A stretch of DNA of 64,000 nucleotides from Silene latifolia. Its lineage: Eukaryota > Streptophyta > Magnoliopsida > Caryophyllales > Caryophyllaceae. The notes beneath the pieces were generated by a model. That model did not search any database. It saw only the letters and a list, made by a program, of their open reading frames with translations, and was not told the origin of the DNA. The stretch covers positions 12,168,001-12,232,000 of the forward strand of contig NC_133526.1 of assembly GCF_048544455.1 (NCBI RefSeq). Reading direction: 5' to 3'. Shown here piece by piece: positions 44,678-56,407 of this stretch. Within the stretch, counting starts at the first letter, position 1; the number at the start of each line of letters is the position of its first letter. Position numbers and translations under genes: made by a program.

Positions 44678-46663
44678 AGCTTTCTTGTTCATCATCGAGG
44701 GATAATGCCAATAGACGAACAGTGGAATTGACTAACATAATTTAGGATGTCATCATAGAAGCAGCAAGCCCGGCCCGCCAGCTCCCGCTTATCCTAGGGG
44801 TCGGTTCAGGGCCTGCTTAAGTGAGCCCAACCCGCCTTTGGGTCAGCCCGGCCCATGCACATGTCTATTTCAACCTATGTTTGTGGCCACTGACAATTTA
44901 TTTCTTAAAAAAAATAATTGAAAATTGAAAACGAGTTTGATGTTCGTATTCGGGTCTGGTTGACTATATCCAGATCCATATCTCTTTCCAAAACAAAGAA
45001 CTTGTATACGACCCTAGGATTCATATTCTGCCCATTAAGGTAGGGTAATGCATATCTGGGTAGAGTACATGATCTAATGATATCCCAAAATCTGACAAAA
45101 TTGACCTGACTCGTTCCGAATAACCTCTCTCGTCACCCGAGTTCATGACCCGAGTTTGACGGAACCCCCGAATTGACCTCACTCGAATGTTTAGTGTTGC
45201 AAACTAATATGTGATTATTTTATAACATTTTACCGCTTATTTAATGCCTTATCACATGTCATTTCCGCTCTTTGGAGCAATTTTTGGTACTAATAGCTTC
45301 CCTTTAGTCCATTTGGCTTTAGATAATATTTTGTAGGTGAAACAAGGCGGAATTAATGCATATTGGAGCCATTTTGGATAGGTCAAGGACTTTGGTGCGG
45401 AATCCTAGCTTGGAAGTGGTCTCGTCTCACTTAAAGGCCATTTGGAAGTCCTCCCAAGACATCTTGACCCTTAAAGAGAAGTTATGAAGCAAGTAGAGTC
45501 GTCCCTATAGCCATCCATATGGAACAATGACCGGTATGAAAGAAGGGAAGCAAGAGATGATTGTTGGAAGTCGTCCCTAACCTCGTCCCACCGGGACAGA
45601 CACCCGTACCGGCCGGGAGAGATTTCGTCCCTAAGGGACGATTCATTTCGCCCCTTTTCTCTTCCAGTTCACCTCCATTTGTTTTGCAAACACTATATAT
45701 ACCCCCATTTTGTAATTTTTGACACACAACCCTAGATCTAGTTCTCCCATATTACCAAGTTTCAAACTTTGTTAATCTTTCCCTAATTACTCTCCAATCT
45801 TTCAATAATTAGCATAATCTTAGTCTTAGAAATTGGGTTGTAATTGAATTGAAGATTTCTCCATTCTTGTTCAATCCAAGTTTCCTTCTTTTACAATTAA
45901 GTTAGTATAATTCTTTCCTTTATGCTCATTTGTTTACATTTACTTTCTCTTAAGTTTTATATCAATTGTTTGCACTTGAATCTCTCCTATTAGTTGTTAG
46001 ATTTTAATTTTCTCTCTTTTGTTCATCTTCTTCATGTTTGTAGTTGATATTTCTCATAAAAGTTTGAATCTTTTGAGTTGTTGTGTCAAAGTTTGTCCCT
46101 TTTTGCATTGATCCTCTTCCATCCTAGCTTAATTTGTTTCTTCTCATAGTTTTGTTGGTCTATTGCTTGTTTAATTGTAGTATTCAATTTCATATCATGT
46201 CTATGGTTAAAGAATCCATCTTTGTCAATTATTTTGTCTTAATAACCATGATTAGCGAGTAGTCCTTTTACTAGGACTCGATTATCCCCGATATGAGTTT
46301 CCTACTTGGTTAAGACCCATTTAATTGGTCATTTTAGGTGGTGGTAAAGAAGAATTAAGGGGATCGATTTGTGTTATTGACTTGTTGGAATTTTCTTCTT
46401 GTTCTTGACCCTTGACCATTGGTGACAATCAATTAGGTGGAGGAGGGTGTGATTTTAACTTGTCTTTCGTTAACCTTGGTTGAGACCGAAGAGGAGAACC
46501 TTGGGAGAACACCCATAATTTTATGTTTGAAATCGACCATTGAGAGAGGGAGTGGGATGACCCGGATTTGAGACGCGAGCTTAATGAACCTAAGTCTAGT
46601 TTGAAACTCGGGATTAGGTACCCGACCTTCGGACCCGAGAGGGGGGGTTGGAATGGCCTACTA
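44678..46663. other. Spacer of copy 1: no gene; probable LTR-like block
   Basis: No coding sequence is recognised. 44766-44864 is a GC-rich block with GCCCGGCCC at both ends. From about 45185 the sequence begins TGTTGCAAACTAATATG and has a TATATATA promoter-like motif at about 45690 followed by a T-rich leader, which resembles a retrotransposon LTR or 5' leader. No partner LTR, PBS or target duplication is visible. The same block is in copy 2 at 57051-59038. Confidence 0.4.
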
Positions 46664-47536
46664 GTGTCCACAATCCATAATAATATGATATTGTCCGCTT
46701 TGGGCCAAGCCCTCACGGATTTACTCTTGGCCTCCTTCCCAAAAGGCCTCGTACTATTATATTTTGTAGACACTTATAAAGATGAGCTTTCATCTTTATT
46801 CTAAAGATGTGGGACAAGGGTTTTGCACTCTAACAATCCTCCCCTCAAACCAAGGACCATCATCTTGACTCAGACCTTGACCTCCATGGAGAACTCTCCC
46901 ACTCCACAGCCCCAACTTTTAGACACCCGCATCACCAAGACTTGATAACCTCCCCGTAAACGACACACCGTGTGTCTCATGGGGCTTGTGCTACACTTGC
47001 GTACCAAACTCCTCTGCATCCAATATACCTTGGAATGAGTCCGTATCCAGTGCCTCAATGCGTCGCCCCGGAACCGCCATTGGACTTACCATGGACCGCT
47101 TTTATTAAGCCTCAGCCCACCTCGCCGGGTCGCTGACGATCTTCTCTTAGACGGCCTGCCGTCTCAACGCCGTGAGACCGTGTCGCTTCTCGTGAACATA
47201 TTAGCTCTCCCTCGAGCTATAGGAGTTTCACGTCTTATAGTGTACGTCCACCTTCAAGTCTTGGTCCTGATGAATCTCCGTGTCTAGCCCAAGTAAAACC
47301 TTGGGCTCTGATACCATTTGTTGTGCGGAAGCGTGAATATCCCGTGTTGGGCCTCTGTTGCGCCGGTGTCCACAATCCATAATAATACGATATTGTCCGC
47401 TTTGGGCCAAGCCCTCACGGATTTACTCTTGGGCTCCTTTCCAAAAGGCCTCGTACTATTATATTTTGTAGATACTTATAAAGATGATCTTCCATCTTTA
47501 TTCTACCGATGTGGGACATGGGTTTGCACCCTAACA
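46664..47536 (-). mobile_element. TRIM-like miniature LTR retroelement, copy 1
   Basis: An LTR of 218 bp (47319-47536) and a partial second LTR (46664-46835) share CCACAATCCATAATAATA and GATGTGGGACA. Between them is about 480 bp without coding capacity. Next to the full LTR is TGGTATCAGAGCCCAAGG on the minus strand (initiator-Met tRNA type PBS), and next to the partial LTR a purine tract (TTTGAGGGGAGGAT). Size and content fit a TRIM, which depends on other elements. The outer part of the 3' LTR is missing. It abuts the copia gag remnant. The paralogue is 59039-59913. Confidence 0.75.
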
Positions 47537-48909
47537 ATTCTAACTTCCAATGACCTTTTTCCCCACAGTTATGACAATAATCACTAGAACTTGGTCCCTT
47601 TGACTTAGGCCTATAAGACTTCTTCTTTTTCCCTCCAAACAACCGTTTCCTTTTCACCTTTAGCAACCAATCCCAAAGCCTCGATTATCTACCACAACAT
47701 TAGTTGCCTTCCGCGTAACTCCCTAGTGTGAAGCGACGACTTCACCTCCTCTAGGGTCAAAGTCTCCTTACCCACCACAAGTGACTCTACAAAGTTCTCA
47801 TATGATAACGGTAAAGAAACTAACAAAATAAGCGCAGCATCCTCATCTTCTATCTTAACATCTAAATTACGTAGATCTAGTAAAATAGAGCTAAGCTTAT
47901 CTAGATGATCCCGAAGTGACATACCTTCTTGCATTCTGAGGCCAAACAAACGTTGTTTCAATAACAATTTATTGGAGAGTGTTTTAGTCATATAAAGACT
48001 CTCCAATTTTGCCCACAAGCCACCAGTTTCCTCACCCGCAACTTCGAATAACGTCGTGCGCGGACATAACAAGATTGTAGCATGAGCCCTTTCCTCCATT
48101 GTTACCAACTCAGAATCCTCAGTCACCGTGACTGACGACTCAGCACCTGCCACGACCCCTGCGGCAGTCTTTGTCACCTTTGTGGAGAAACCCGGCGTCA
48201 ACGGTCTCCAGATACACTCGCTTTAAGCAAAGCTCTCATCTTTATCTCGCCATAGTCCAAAATTATTCCTTCCCGTAAATCAGCGATCTTTGTGGCTAAT
48301 CACAGTGCCATCATCTCTCCCAGATCAAATAACCTAGCTCAGATGCCAATTGTTATGCGCGGAAGCGTGTTGAGACGATGCAATAACAATAGCAAAATAA
48401 AGAATACAAGAATTTACGTGGTTCACTATCAATATGATAGCTACGTCCACAAGGGCCAGAGAAATATTTCACTATGTAGGAGAGAATTACAGATTACAAA
48501 AGACGAGCCCTCAAACTTGCCTCACCAAGTTTTCTACCTTTCTCTCTTAATTAACCTAGAATATAGTCGGGTCTTTATATAGTATTATTCCACCGAAAAC
48601 TATATACCTAAACTAATTAGGAAATTAAACCAAATAAACTATAAGACGGAAACCTCGCCTATAATGACCAAAACTAGTTCCATTAGGAAGATGGGGGGCC
48701 CCACTAATTTCCTAAAAAACATGTCATGCTTCACGTAAACACAATGACAAGAAATACCCGCTGAATACAGCCGTGTTTACGATCAGCAAATAAGTCTGCA
48801 CAACTCAAACATTAATTGACTTAATTCCTTAGTTTATTTTTGCCCGTCCTTTAATCTCACTCTCACATACCCAAAACCGAATACGACTCGGACGAGTCAT
48901 ATTCTAACA
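47537..48909 (-). mobile_element. Ty1/copia remnant: gag part and 5' LTR, copy 1
   Basis: The LTR 48351-48909 (559 bp, TGTTATGCG...TAACA) is followed on the minus strand by a PBS-like TTGGCATCTGAGC and a gag region with LWAKLESLYMTKTLSNKL, a UBN2-type copia gag signature, and a CHNCGEKGHWK zinc knuckle. Protease, integrase and RT are absent, replaced by the TRIM element. Several breaks are present. The LTR end coincides with the boundary between tandem units. Confidence 0.8.
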
Positions 48910-48949
48910 CTTAATGCAAACGAATTTCATAGGTTATCGCATATGAATT

Positions 48950-49012
48950 GAAGGGGTGGAATTCGAACCCGTGACCTTTTGGTCACACTGACTCTGATAC
49001 CATGTCAAGAAA
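48950..49012 (-). repeat. tRNA-like SINE-type fragment, copy 2
   Basis: The minus strand reads TGGTATCAGAGTCAGTG and GGGTTCGAATTCCACC. It is the paralogue of 9885-9945. A poly(A)-like run of about 38 bases follows at 49224-49262, but whether it belongs to the same unit is unclear. Confidence 0.4.
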
Positions 49013-49226
49013 CCATCTCAACCAAAAACTTAAACTGAGAGTTTTATATTCTAACGACGAGGAAAAGAACTCGTCCACAAGAGTTGTCGACTCTCTAGGT
49101 CGATTGAGATCCCGCTGACATTGGTTGGTCTCGGCCAGAGGTTAGCCAAGTCACGTTGACAACTGTTAGCATGGAAGTAAGTTATATAATCCATTGTTTA
49201 TATATACCACACCAATATCAAGGCAA

Positions 49227-49258
<32 letters not shown>

Positions 49259-49985
49259 AAAAGGTGAACGACATTTTCACCATATACTATCGTATCAGTG
49301 TAGAACTACTCTCTCTACACAAGCAAGAGAAACCTACTTTGGGCACATCATGTGCCAAAGTAGAAACTCTATCTTCCTAAACGTACTCATTTAGGCATTG
49401 GAGATGGTATATTTGGACACCCTCGGGACCCATTCCTTTACATGTGTAGGTTGAGCGAGGTCGGCACGCACGAGGAGGGACTTAGCTAATCCACATAACT
49501 AATCATACGGCGTGTTTACTAAGAAGAATTGATTGTTTTTACGGAAACAATTTGATGCCGTCAGTAAGAAACTATACAAAAAGCCTCGCAATGAAAATCA
49601 TACTTTGAAAAAATGCACTTTTCGTAAATGCACCGCTTTCAACCATGATTCGAGGTAGAACTCGAGAACGGGGGCACGCGTAACCACACTACCTCATTGA
49701 CCTATTAACACATAACAGAATAGGGAGGTTGTTACAAGTTATTGTGAAGTTTAAAGATATTTTCATTAATTTATAAAGTAGGAAACCCATGTATATATAG
49801 ATACAGTACATACATTATAATTTTATCAATACCCAAAACACCATATTTAGATTTTCTCTCTATATAATATTTCACAAATACTTGTCTACTTCAGTAAGCT
49901 TCTTCAATGGCTTCCTTCGTCATTCCAATGGATTATACCTCATTGCACACTGATGCTTATAAGTAACAAAAGAAAATAGAGATAA

Positions 49986-52900
49986 TCAAGCAATTGGTTT
50001 TAATATGTACATCTTGGAGGTATGAGGCTCCAATGTTGCTGTCAAATTCCCAACAAACTTTTGATTTAAGGTCTTGTGCTGTTATAACAAAAACAAATGA
50101 CGACGAAACCTCGTTAATTTTAGTCGGCTTATTTAACATAATAAGTATTCATAATTAAATTGAAGTCGGAGAGAAGCATTATGATTTATGTACCTCCCAA
50201 AGATCCCTGGCTTGAACAACGCTGCCTTGGGGAATGCCGACATCGTCCCAATGGGCTGTTACATGAAGGGTATGTGTACCTCTATTCACCAAAACAACGG
50301 CCACCCTATAATGTGTCAATGGCCCAGCCCACACCTGTTAACCACATTTATGTTAAAAATATCAATTTTTATTTTTAGAATAACAAATTAATCGTTTAAA
50401 TTTTAAAACAAATATATCAATTTAAAAAATATAAATGTATACAATTTGTGTTAGAGGAAGTATTATTATATTAAGGATAGTGATAGGGCGCCACCAGATA
50501 ACGTCCAAATTGAGTGTCACCCTCTCACATACATTCTTAATTGAAAGGGTCCCCAGTCACCCCATGTGAGAGGGTGACGCCCAAATTGAGTGTCATCCGG
50601 TGGCGCCCTTTCATTTTCCTTATATTAATTCATTACCTCTCGGACACCATCCTTCTTAACTTTTTTTGCTTGAACTCCCAGAGGATCTGTACATAATACG
50701 GAGTACCTCATTAAATCACCAAAAACTTTAATTTAATATTCAAATTCTCACCCGTAAGAATGGTCTCTAATGGTTAAAATTTGAAGGGAATTTTTCAAAC
50801 CTCCTCAAAATCAATTCTGTAAAGTATTTACGAAGTATTATTTATGGTCTGAGTCAATGCCCTCATAGATTTCGAGTCTATCTTCAAGGAAATAGAAATG
50901 AATGTGACCTTACCTTGGTTAACTTGAATCACTTCTTTATTGCTAATGATTTCCATGTTTTCCTTTGTCAGATTTCTCACATCACACCCAATCAGAAGAG
51001 GGGCCTATATGTTTTTTCAGTTCTTATAAGGTCCTTGGCCATTATTCAACACAAATAAGAATAACATCTACATATTGTGTCTACTTTCTTGTTTTTAATT
51101 TTTTTGCTTTTTTTTTTTAAGAAAATTATATCACCTTGGAAATTGCCCATAGACTAAAATGAACAATGTATTCGTTTTTGGACATCCCTCCATTTCCCAC
51201 TTCAAGCATGTCCGGATCTATTCAAATAGCAAATGTTAACATTAAGTAGAGACATCAAATCATTTTCCTATTCAAAATTCGAAAGAATTTATGAATTAGA
51301 ATCTAAGTGAACATACCATTCCAGCCACCGGGTCTAGCATGCTCAGCGTAACCCTCATTCATGTCCGCTCTAGAGACCATACTATAATGTAACAAACACG
51401 ACCGTTATAGTACTAAAAAGCTCAACATTCACACAGAAAACACATTTTTGTAACAAACAGGACCGTTAGATTTGCAACCATTACCTATCCCAATTGTCAT
51501 CAATGTCTTTGGTCGTTCTCCAACTATTCCCTACTTGAAAACCCCAAAGAGCCGGATGCATTTCCCCCCTATCGAAAGAAATAGAAAAAAAACGAATCAC
51601 CAGTGACACATTATTGACACATACTGTTAAGGTACCATTTTTTCGACTTATCTCGTATTACCATTCACACAATGAAAAGAAAATTGGTCGACGAGTATTC
51701 ATCAGTGCTCTTGTCATCACAGGATACCTAACAGTTGGCTTTGATCCATCATTGTTGCAATTGTCGTACTTTAGGTAATCGATACCCTATAGAAAGTCGA
51801 TAATTAGTCATCATATTAAAATTCCGACTTAAAAAGGGCCTATTCATGGTCTGTAGTGTGAACTACTCCCTCTGTTCCAGTGATATGTTTACACTTCCTT
51901 TTATTTTGTGAAAGGGAAATAAAGGAAGTGTAAATATATCACTGGAATGGAGGGAGTATATAATTTGTCAAGAGTAACGGTTAAATGAAAGTGATAGATA
52001 CCCAAGAGGCGAATGTATGTGCATCCTTCTGTTCATACCCCAATGACCCTGGCATTTTGTTGCTACAAGTGTAGTACCTATCAAAGATGAAAACAATTCA
52101 TTAATTCCGCATAAAAAACTACTTTATCCGATTCTTTGGAATTGCCCACGTTTTAAGATTTATGAGGAGTATTTTAATTAAATGGGGCCAATTCTTAAGA
52201 ATCGGTGGGAGTACATAATAAATTTGTGATTTGCTACAAATGTACCCTGCATCAGAGTAAATTCCAATCTGAAGCCCCTTGCTATGAACATAATCGGCAA
52301 GAGCTTTAATACCAGACGGAAAAGTTGATCGTTTGGCCATTAAATGACCCTGAAACATATCAACATAACATTTAGTTGGCAAATGATTAAACTGTCTACA
52401 TATTTGGTATTGGGAAGTGGGAACTATCAGCCAGTTCATAGATTATATACGCGTACCGTGCTATTACGCTTTAATTCAGCCCAACAATCATCTGAGATGG
52501 CAAAGAACACACCGGTAAAGGATTAGGATACATCCGAGCAAATTGTCAGACTACAAACTAAACTTCAAAAGTTAAGGATCATAAAACGGATGATAAGGAA
52601 ATACAGGACGTACCTATGTTAACGTACTTATAACCAAGCTTAGAGAGACCAGTAGAGACCAGTGCATCAGCTGTTAACGTGGATTCTAATCCCATCAGCA
52701 CTTATTTTACTTGAATTACATTATTAAGAATAGATATGGGTCGGAAATCTTACCGGTTTCTCTGACAATCTTTTCTGTTACATTACACTTGAAGTGATTC
52801 CAACTATTCCATCTGATTCAATCAATAACTAAATAGATATAATTGATGTTGTTAAGTATCAAAGTCACCTTAATTCTACCTTGATTCTAAGATTGTTGAT

Positions 52901-55120
52901 AGAAAACATTACAACAATTATCCTGAATTTTAGTTTCTTAATTAATTCTTATACACTGAGTTTATACTGGTATGTACATTAACTGGTGTTTTGATTAATA
53001 TATGGTCTTATAAAAATAAAACCCTCATGTCAATCAAACATTCAAACCCAAAGCTCCTTCCCATTAGTAAACCGAAACGCTAGACATTCAGCACTATAAA
53101 TTACATATATGATCTCATAAACAACGTATAAAAAGCGAAATTATGTTTCTAAGTTCAGATAATGCATTATAAAGCTCAAGTTCTATACAATCAGTTGTAT
53201 TATGGTTGTATAGTCTTGTTATTGTAAATTAATTGCCTTTTAAATCAAGGAAAGAGGGTTTCAGTTTCATGCACTTCGTATCAGACATCACTCAGTTAGA
53301 TTATATCACCATTTTTATATAAAACCGTCTTAAGTCTTATCTTAACTCAAGTTAACTCTCACACTTAAAATAAAATAAAAGTGGAAATAAAAGAAAATAT
53401 GATGTTAAATATAGAAATGTTGTTTAATTAAAAATCTTATCCATAATACTTGAAATCAAAGAGTCATGACTTCTAATCAGTGGCGTAGCTACCTTATAAG
53501 CAATGGGGTCTTGAGACCCTACAGGATTTTGTAAATTTACCGTATCGTATCCCAGTATATATACGATTGTACTGATTTTTTACTACGTAAGACCCCTCTA
53601 TTTTATGAGTTGTTATCAATCAATCAATATTATATATTAAATCCAGAAACCAAGGGACTTCAATGTAATTAAAGAAAGTTATACAAATTAATTATACTAT
53701 GGCCTTCTTCTTTTGGATCAAACTTATCTGATCTCGAATCGAATCAACTTATAGGATCTCAATCAATCAACTTAACTTATAGGATCTGAATCAACTTATT
53801 GGATCAACTTAATCAACTTATAGGATCTCGAATCGAATCAACTTATAGGATCTCGAATCGAACTTAAATTAAGTGAGGTATATGATCTGAATCAACTTAT
53901 AGGATTTGAATCGAATCAACTTATAGGATCCGAATCGAATCGAACTTATAGAATATGAACCGAACTTATAGGATCTCGAATCAATCAATTAAACTTATAG
54001 GATCTCAAGTGAACTTATATTAAGTGACTTTAAGTCTAAAAAACAGGCCTATATAATTTTAAATCACTAAAGACCGTGTGATGGATCCAATTAAGGGATC
54101 TCAATGCAAATATTATATAGTTTGAGTTAAAATTAAATTATATAGAAACTTGGTAATTTTCCTAAACATTTGTAAGAGACTAAAAGATGGTCAATTTTCT
54201 TAAAATAAAATAATTAATTAAGATGGTTAATTTTCTTAAAATAAAATAATTAATTAAAATGGTCAATTTCAAGGAGACTAAAAGAAAGAAAATGCTTGGT
54301 AATTTTCCTAAATATTTATAGAAAATCAGAAGATGGTCAATTTCCTTAAAATAAAATAATTAATTAGTATAAATATGCACACTTTGTGGTATTAATTATT
54401 AATCATTATAAAATTATATATTAAATTTAAAATCTATTCAATTTTATTAAATTTTATAGTTTGTTAGATGTATAAAGATGTTAATATTTAACATTTACGG
54501 CGGGAATAGTGAAAGCAACAATGATTACCGGCAAGTGGTGAAATATTAATATTATTATTTCATTAATAAGAATAAAATATTAATAGCGGGAGTAGCTCAA
54601 AATTTATTTCATCGTAATTTTAGGATATGTCATAGAAAAATATATTAATGATAAATTTATGTGTTACGCAACTTTAAATAATTTTATTTAATGAAAAAAA
54701 TAATAATGGTAAGTATAGGTAGCCCGGGCGAAGCCGGGCACCAATACTAGTTAAATTTACGTTAAGACCCCACTAATCAAATTTTCTGGCTACGCCACTT
54801 CTCCTAATACGAAAAAACAAAACAAAATAAAGAATGTATCTTCAATTTCTTATTCATGAATTCTTATTTAAAACGGCGGTATCCGCCTTATATAAGAAAA
54901 CAATGACAGCCAAAAAAAAGAGCCAAAACGGAAATGATTTGAAAGAGAGTAGAGAGTTAGTTAGTTACCCCATGGGAGGAGTTTGGGCAAGGCCATTAGA
55001 AAGCAAAAATCTTCTGTATGAATCATGAGCAGCAGTAGCATTGCTGGTGTTGATGCCATAATCAATCACTAATAACAAAAACAAACACAATAAGAATGCA
55101 TATTTATAATTATTTCCCAT
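49986..55120 (-). CDS. Alpha-galactosidase (GH27, secreted), intact 14-exon gene
   Basis: Exons, all GT-AG: 55120-54969, 52812-52754, 52670-52614, 52491-52457, 52349-52246, 52077-52002, 51786-51662, 51568-51485, 51381-51317, 51217-51135, 51004-50914, 50686-50637, 50334-50194, 50078-49986. The lengths sum to 1215 nt, giving 404 residues and TGA. Residues 1-30 are a signal peptide ([14 protein letters not shown] core). Then PPMGWNSWNHF (48-58), DDCW (90-93), YLKYDNC with the nucleophile Asp169, and [10 protein letters not shown] with Asp224; the 55-residue spacing matches the nucleophile and acid/base pair of plant GH27 enzymes. The C-terminal beta domain ends in MYILKPIA. The enzyme removes terminal alpha-galactose from raffinose-type sugars, galactomannan or galactolipid, in the apoplast or vacuole. 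A Helitron sits in intron 1 and MITEs in introns 6 and 12. The start is the first ATG after a TATA box. Confidence 0.93.
50475..50619. mobile_element. MULE-type MITE in intron 12, copy 2 only
   Basis: Ends GGATAGTGATAGGGCGCCACC-like on both sides in inverted orientation, with a perfect 9-bp duplication TTATATTAA (50466-50474, 50620-50628). Copy 1 has the empty site near 12285. It is 145 bp. Confidence 0.85.
51866..51956. mobile_element. Stowaway-type MITE in intron 6, copy 2
   Basis: CTCCCTCTGTTCCAGTGATA and its inverse, TA on both sides, 91 bp. It is orthologous in position to 13514-13604 in copy 1. Confidence 0.85.
53616..54750 (+). mobile_element. Non-autonomous Helitron in intron 1 of copy 2
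   Basis: It begins TCAATCAATCAATATTATAT and ends GCCCGGGCGAAGCCGGGC + ACCAATACTAG: a GC-rich hairpin about 10 bp before a CTAG terminus. It sits exactly between A and T with no target duplication (copy 1 reads GGTTATTAAATTTAC near 16200). These are the hallmarks of plant Helitrons. The 1135-bp interior has tandem AATCAACTTATAGGATCTCG units (53740-54010) and repeated ATGGTCAATTTTCTTAAAAT segments (54180-54360). No Rep/helicase is encoded. Confidence 0.92.
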
Positions 55121-55224
55121 GTTTAATTTGATATATATGCTACTAGTATAGTAGTATTCAATTTTTAAGTGACTTTTGTTATTGCTATAACATTTGGGTT
55201 CCTCACACAATCCCCCGTACTCTG

Positions 55225-55232
55225 TATTTATA
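55225..55232 (-). promoter_or_regulatory. TATA box of alpha-galactosidase copy 2
   Basis: TATAAATA on the minus strand, 105 bp upstream of the ATG at 55120 and conserved with copy 1. Confidence 0.65.
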
Positions 55233-55309
55233 GTCGCTATTCATCTATGCCCCGCTCTTTACGAATATCATTTTGTGGCTATCCTTACCAGCTACGTCTC
55301 TTATCATTT

Positions 55310-55506
55310 CAATTGGTCTCCCTTTTGACGGGTTACCATTTGTGGCGGATATTTTGTGAGATAAAATGGTAACAAAATGGGTTAGTGCAGAAAGGAGACC
55401 ACATGAATAGTGTTGCAGAGAGAGAAAAAGTGGGTACTTTGTGAAGTAAAATGGTATCCGTCACTCAAGAGTGACGGATATGTGCCGTCACAAACAAGAA
55501 TTTGTG
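55310..55506 (-). mobile_element. MULE-type MITE 2, copy 2 (reverse orientation)
   Basis: 197 bp between the same TTATCATTT target sequence as in copy 1 (16967-17163), but the whole element is reversed (begins CAATTGGTCTCCC, ends AGAATTTGTG). The right target duplication is itself split by the Stowaway element at 55510-55747. It starts 78 bp upstream of the TATA box. Confidence 0.8.
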
Positions 55507-55509
55507 TTA

Positions 55510-55747
55510 CTCCCTCTATTTTTTTATATATGACTTTCTCACATTTCGAGACACTCCCTTCTCTCTTCAATATCTCTTAAAATATAAGACTAAATATTAT
55601 GATATGTATACTCATATAAAAGAGTTTTTCGTAAGGAATTTAATGGTACCATTTTTATATTTTTTGAACAAATATATTTTTGTAAATATTAAAGTCAAAG
55701 ACTTACCTCGTAAATGCAAAACGTCATATATAAAAAAGTGGAGGGAG
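55510..55747. mobile_element. Stowaway-type MITE in copy 2 promoter region
   Basis: CTCCCTCTATTTTTTTATAT pairs with its inverse at the right end (CACTTTTTTATATATGACG inverted), with TA at 55508-55509 and 55748-55749. 238 bp. It is inserted inside the right target duplication of MITE 2 and is absent from copy 1. Confidence 0.85.
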
Positions 55748-56203
55748 TATCATTTTTGTAGTCATCTTAAGTTTCCGGATTAGGATAACGTTATATTTTC
55801 TCATCCTTAAACTCAATAAGTTTAGTCATACAAATCTGTAACAGGTTAAATATCACCACATAGATAGATAGATAAGATAAAAATCAAATTGCCTATTAAG
55901 TAATAAATGACTTGTCTTTATTTACCTATATAATAATATTTAATCGATATACTCGTCACAAATAAGAATTTATACGTTAACCTATTTACTACGTCGTTAG
56001 AAAATTAGAATTTTTTAAAAACAAAACCAAACCATACGTAAAACCAAACCATACGTAATTACTAGAAGTAATAACCAAAAGAAATCAAAGTCTTAAGTCA
56101 AATAGTCAAACACTAAGAGACTAGAGCACTAAGAAAACGTCCAATTAGTATATGCATGAAATTGACGCCACTCAGTACCTATACGCGCGCCTCACGGATT
56201 CTA

Positions 56204-56398
56204 CCGCTAGTCTTGCTTGTGACGGGCTAATCCTGTCACAAGCTTGTGACCTCTCACAAAAAGGGAGAGGGGGACAAGGTGGGGCACCCATCATATGCTT
56301 CCCCACTCATCTCTCATGGGCATTTTATGAGAGAAAACGGTATCCGTGATCCGTCACAAGTTTGTGACGGATACCGCCGTCACAAATGAGAATTTGTG
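56204..56398. mobile_element. MULE-type MITE 3, copy 2
   Basis: 9-bp duplication CGGATTCTA at 56195-56203 and 56399-56407. It is the paralogue of 17802-17984, with the same orientation and TGTGACGG-type inner ends. Confidence 0.8.
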
Positions 56399-56407
56399 CG
56401 GATTCTA

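Larger units (their letters stand above)
9844..48909. repeat. Tandem unit, copy 1 (expanded by insertions)
   Basis: Homology with copy 2 starts at CTTAATGCAGACG (9844) and continues co-linearly through the alpha-galactosidase gene, its promoter flank and the spacer to the end of a copia LTR at 48909. After removing the gypsy element (11.0 kb), the LINE with its CACTA (14.6 kb) and the MITEs, the remaining length is close to the 12.4 kb of copy 2. Smaller copy-specific insertions and deletions are listed separately. Confidence 0.85.

Noticed and set aside
45185-46663. A possible solo LTR or gene leader with TATATATA
   Set aside because: Not promoted to a named element: no paired LTR, PBS or target duplication can be seen, so it is kept as a low-confidence spacer block.
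47306-47318. Possible tRNA gene fragment (GCTCTGATACCA)
   Set aside because: It is the primer binding site of the TRIM-like element, complementary to the tRNA 3' end, not a tRNA gene.
55502-55783. 93-codon ORF upstream of alpha-galactosidase copy 2
   Set aside because: It is made almost wholly of a Stowaway MITE hairpin absent from copy 1.
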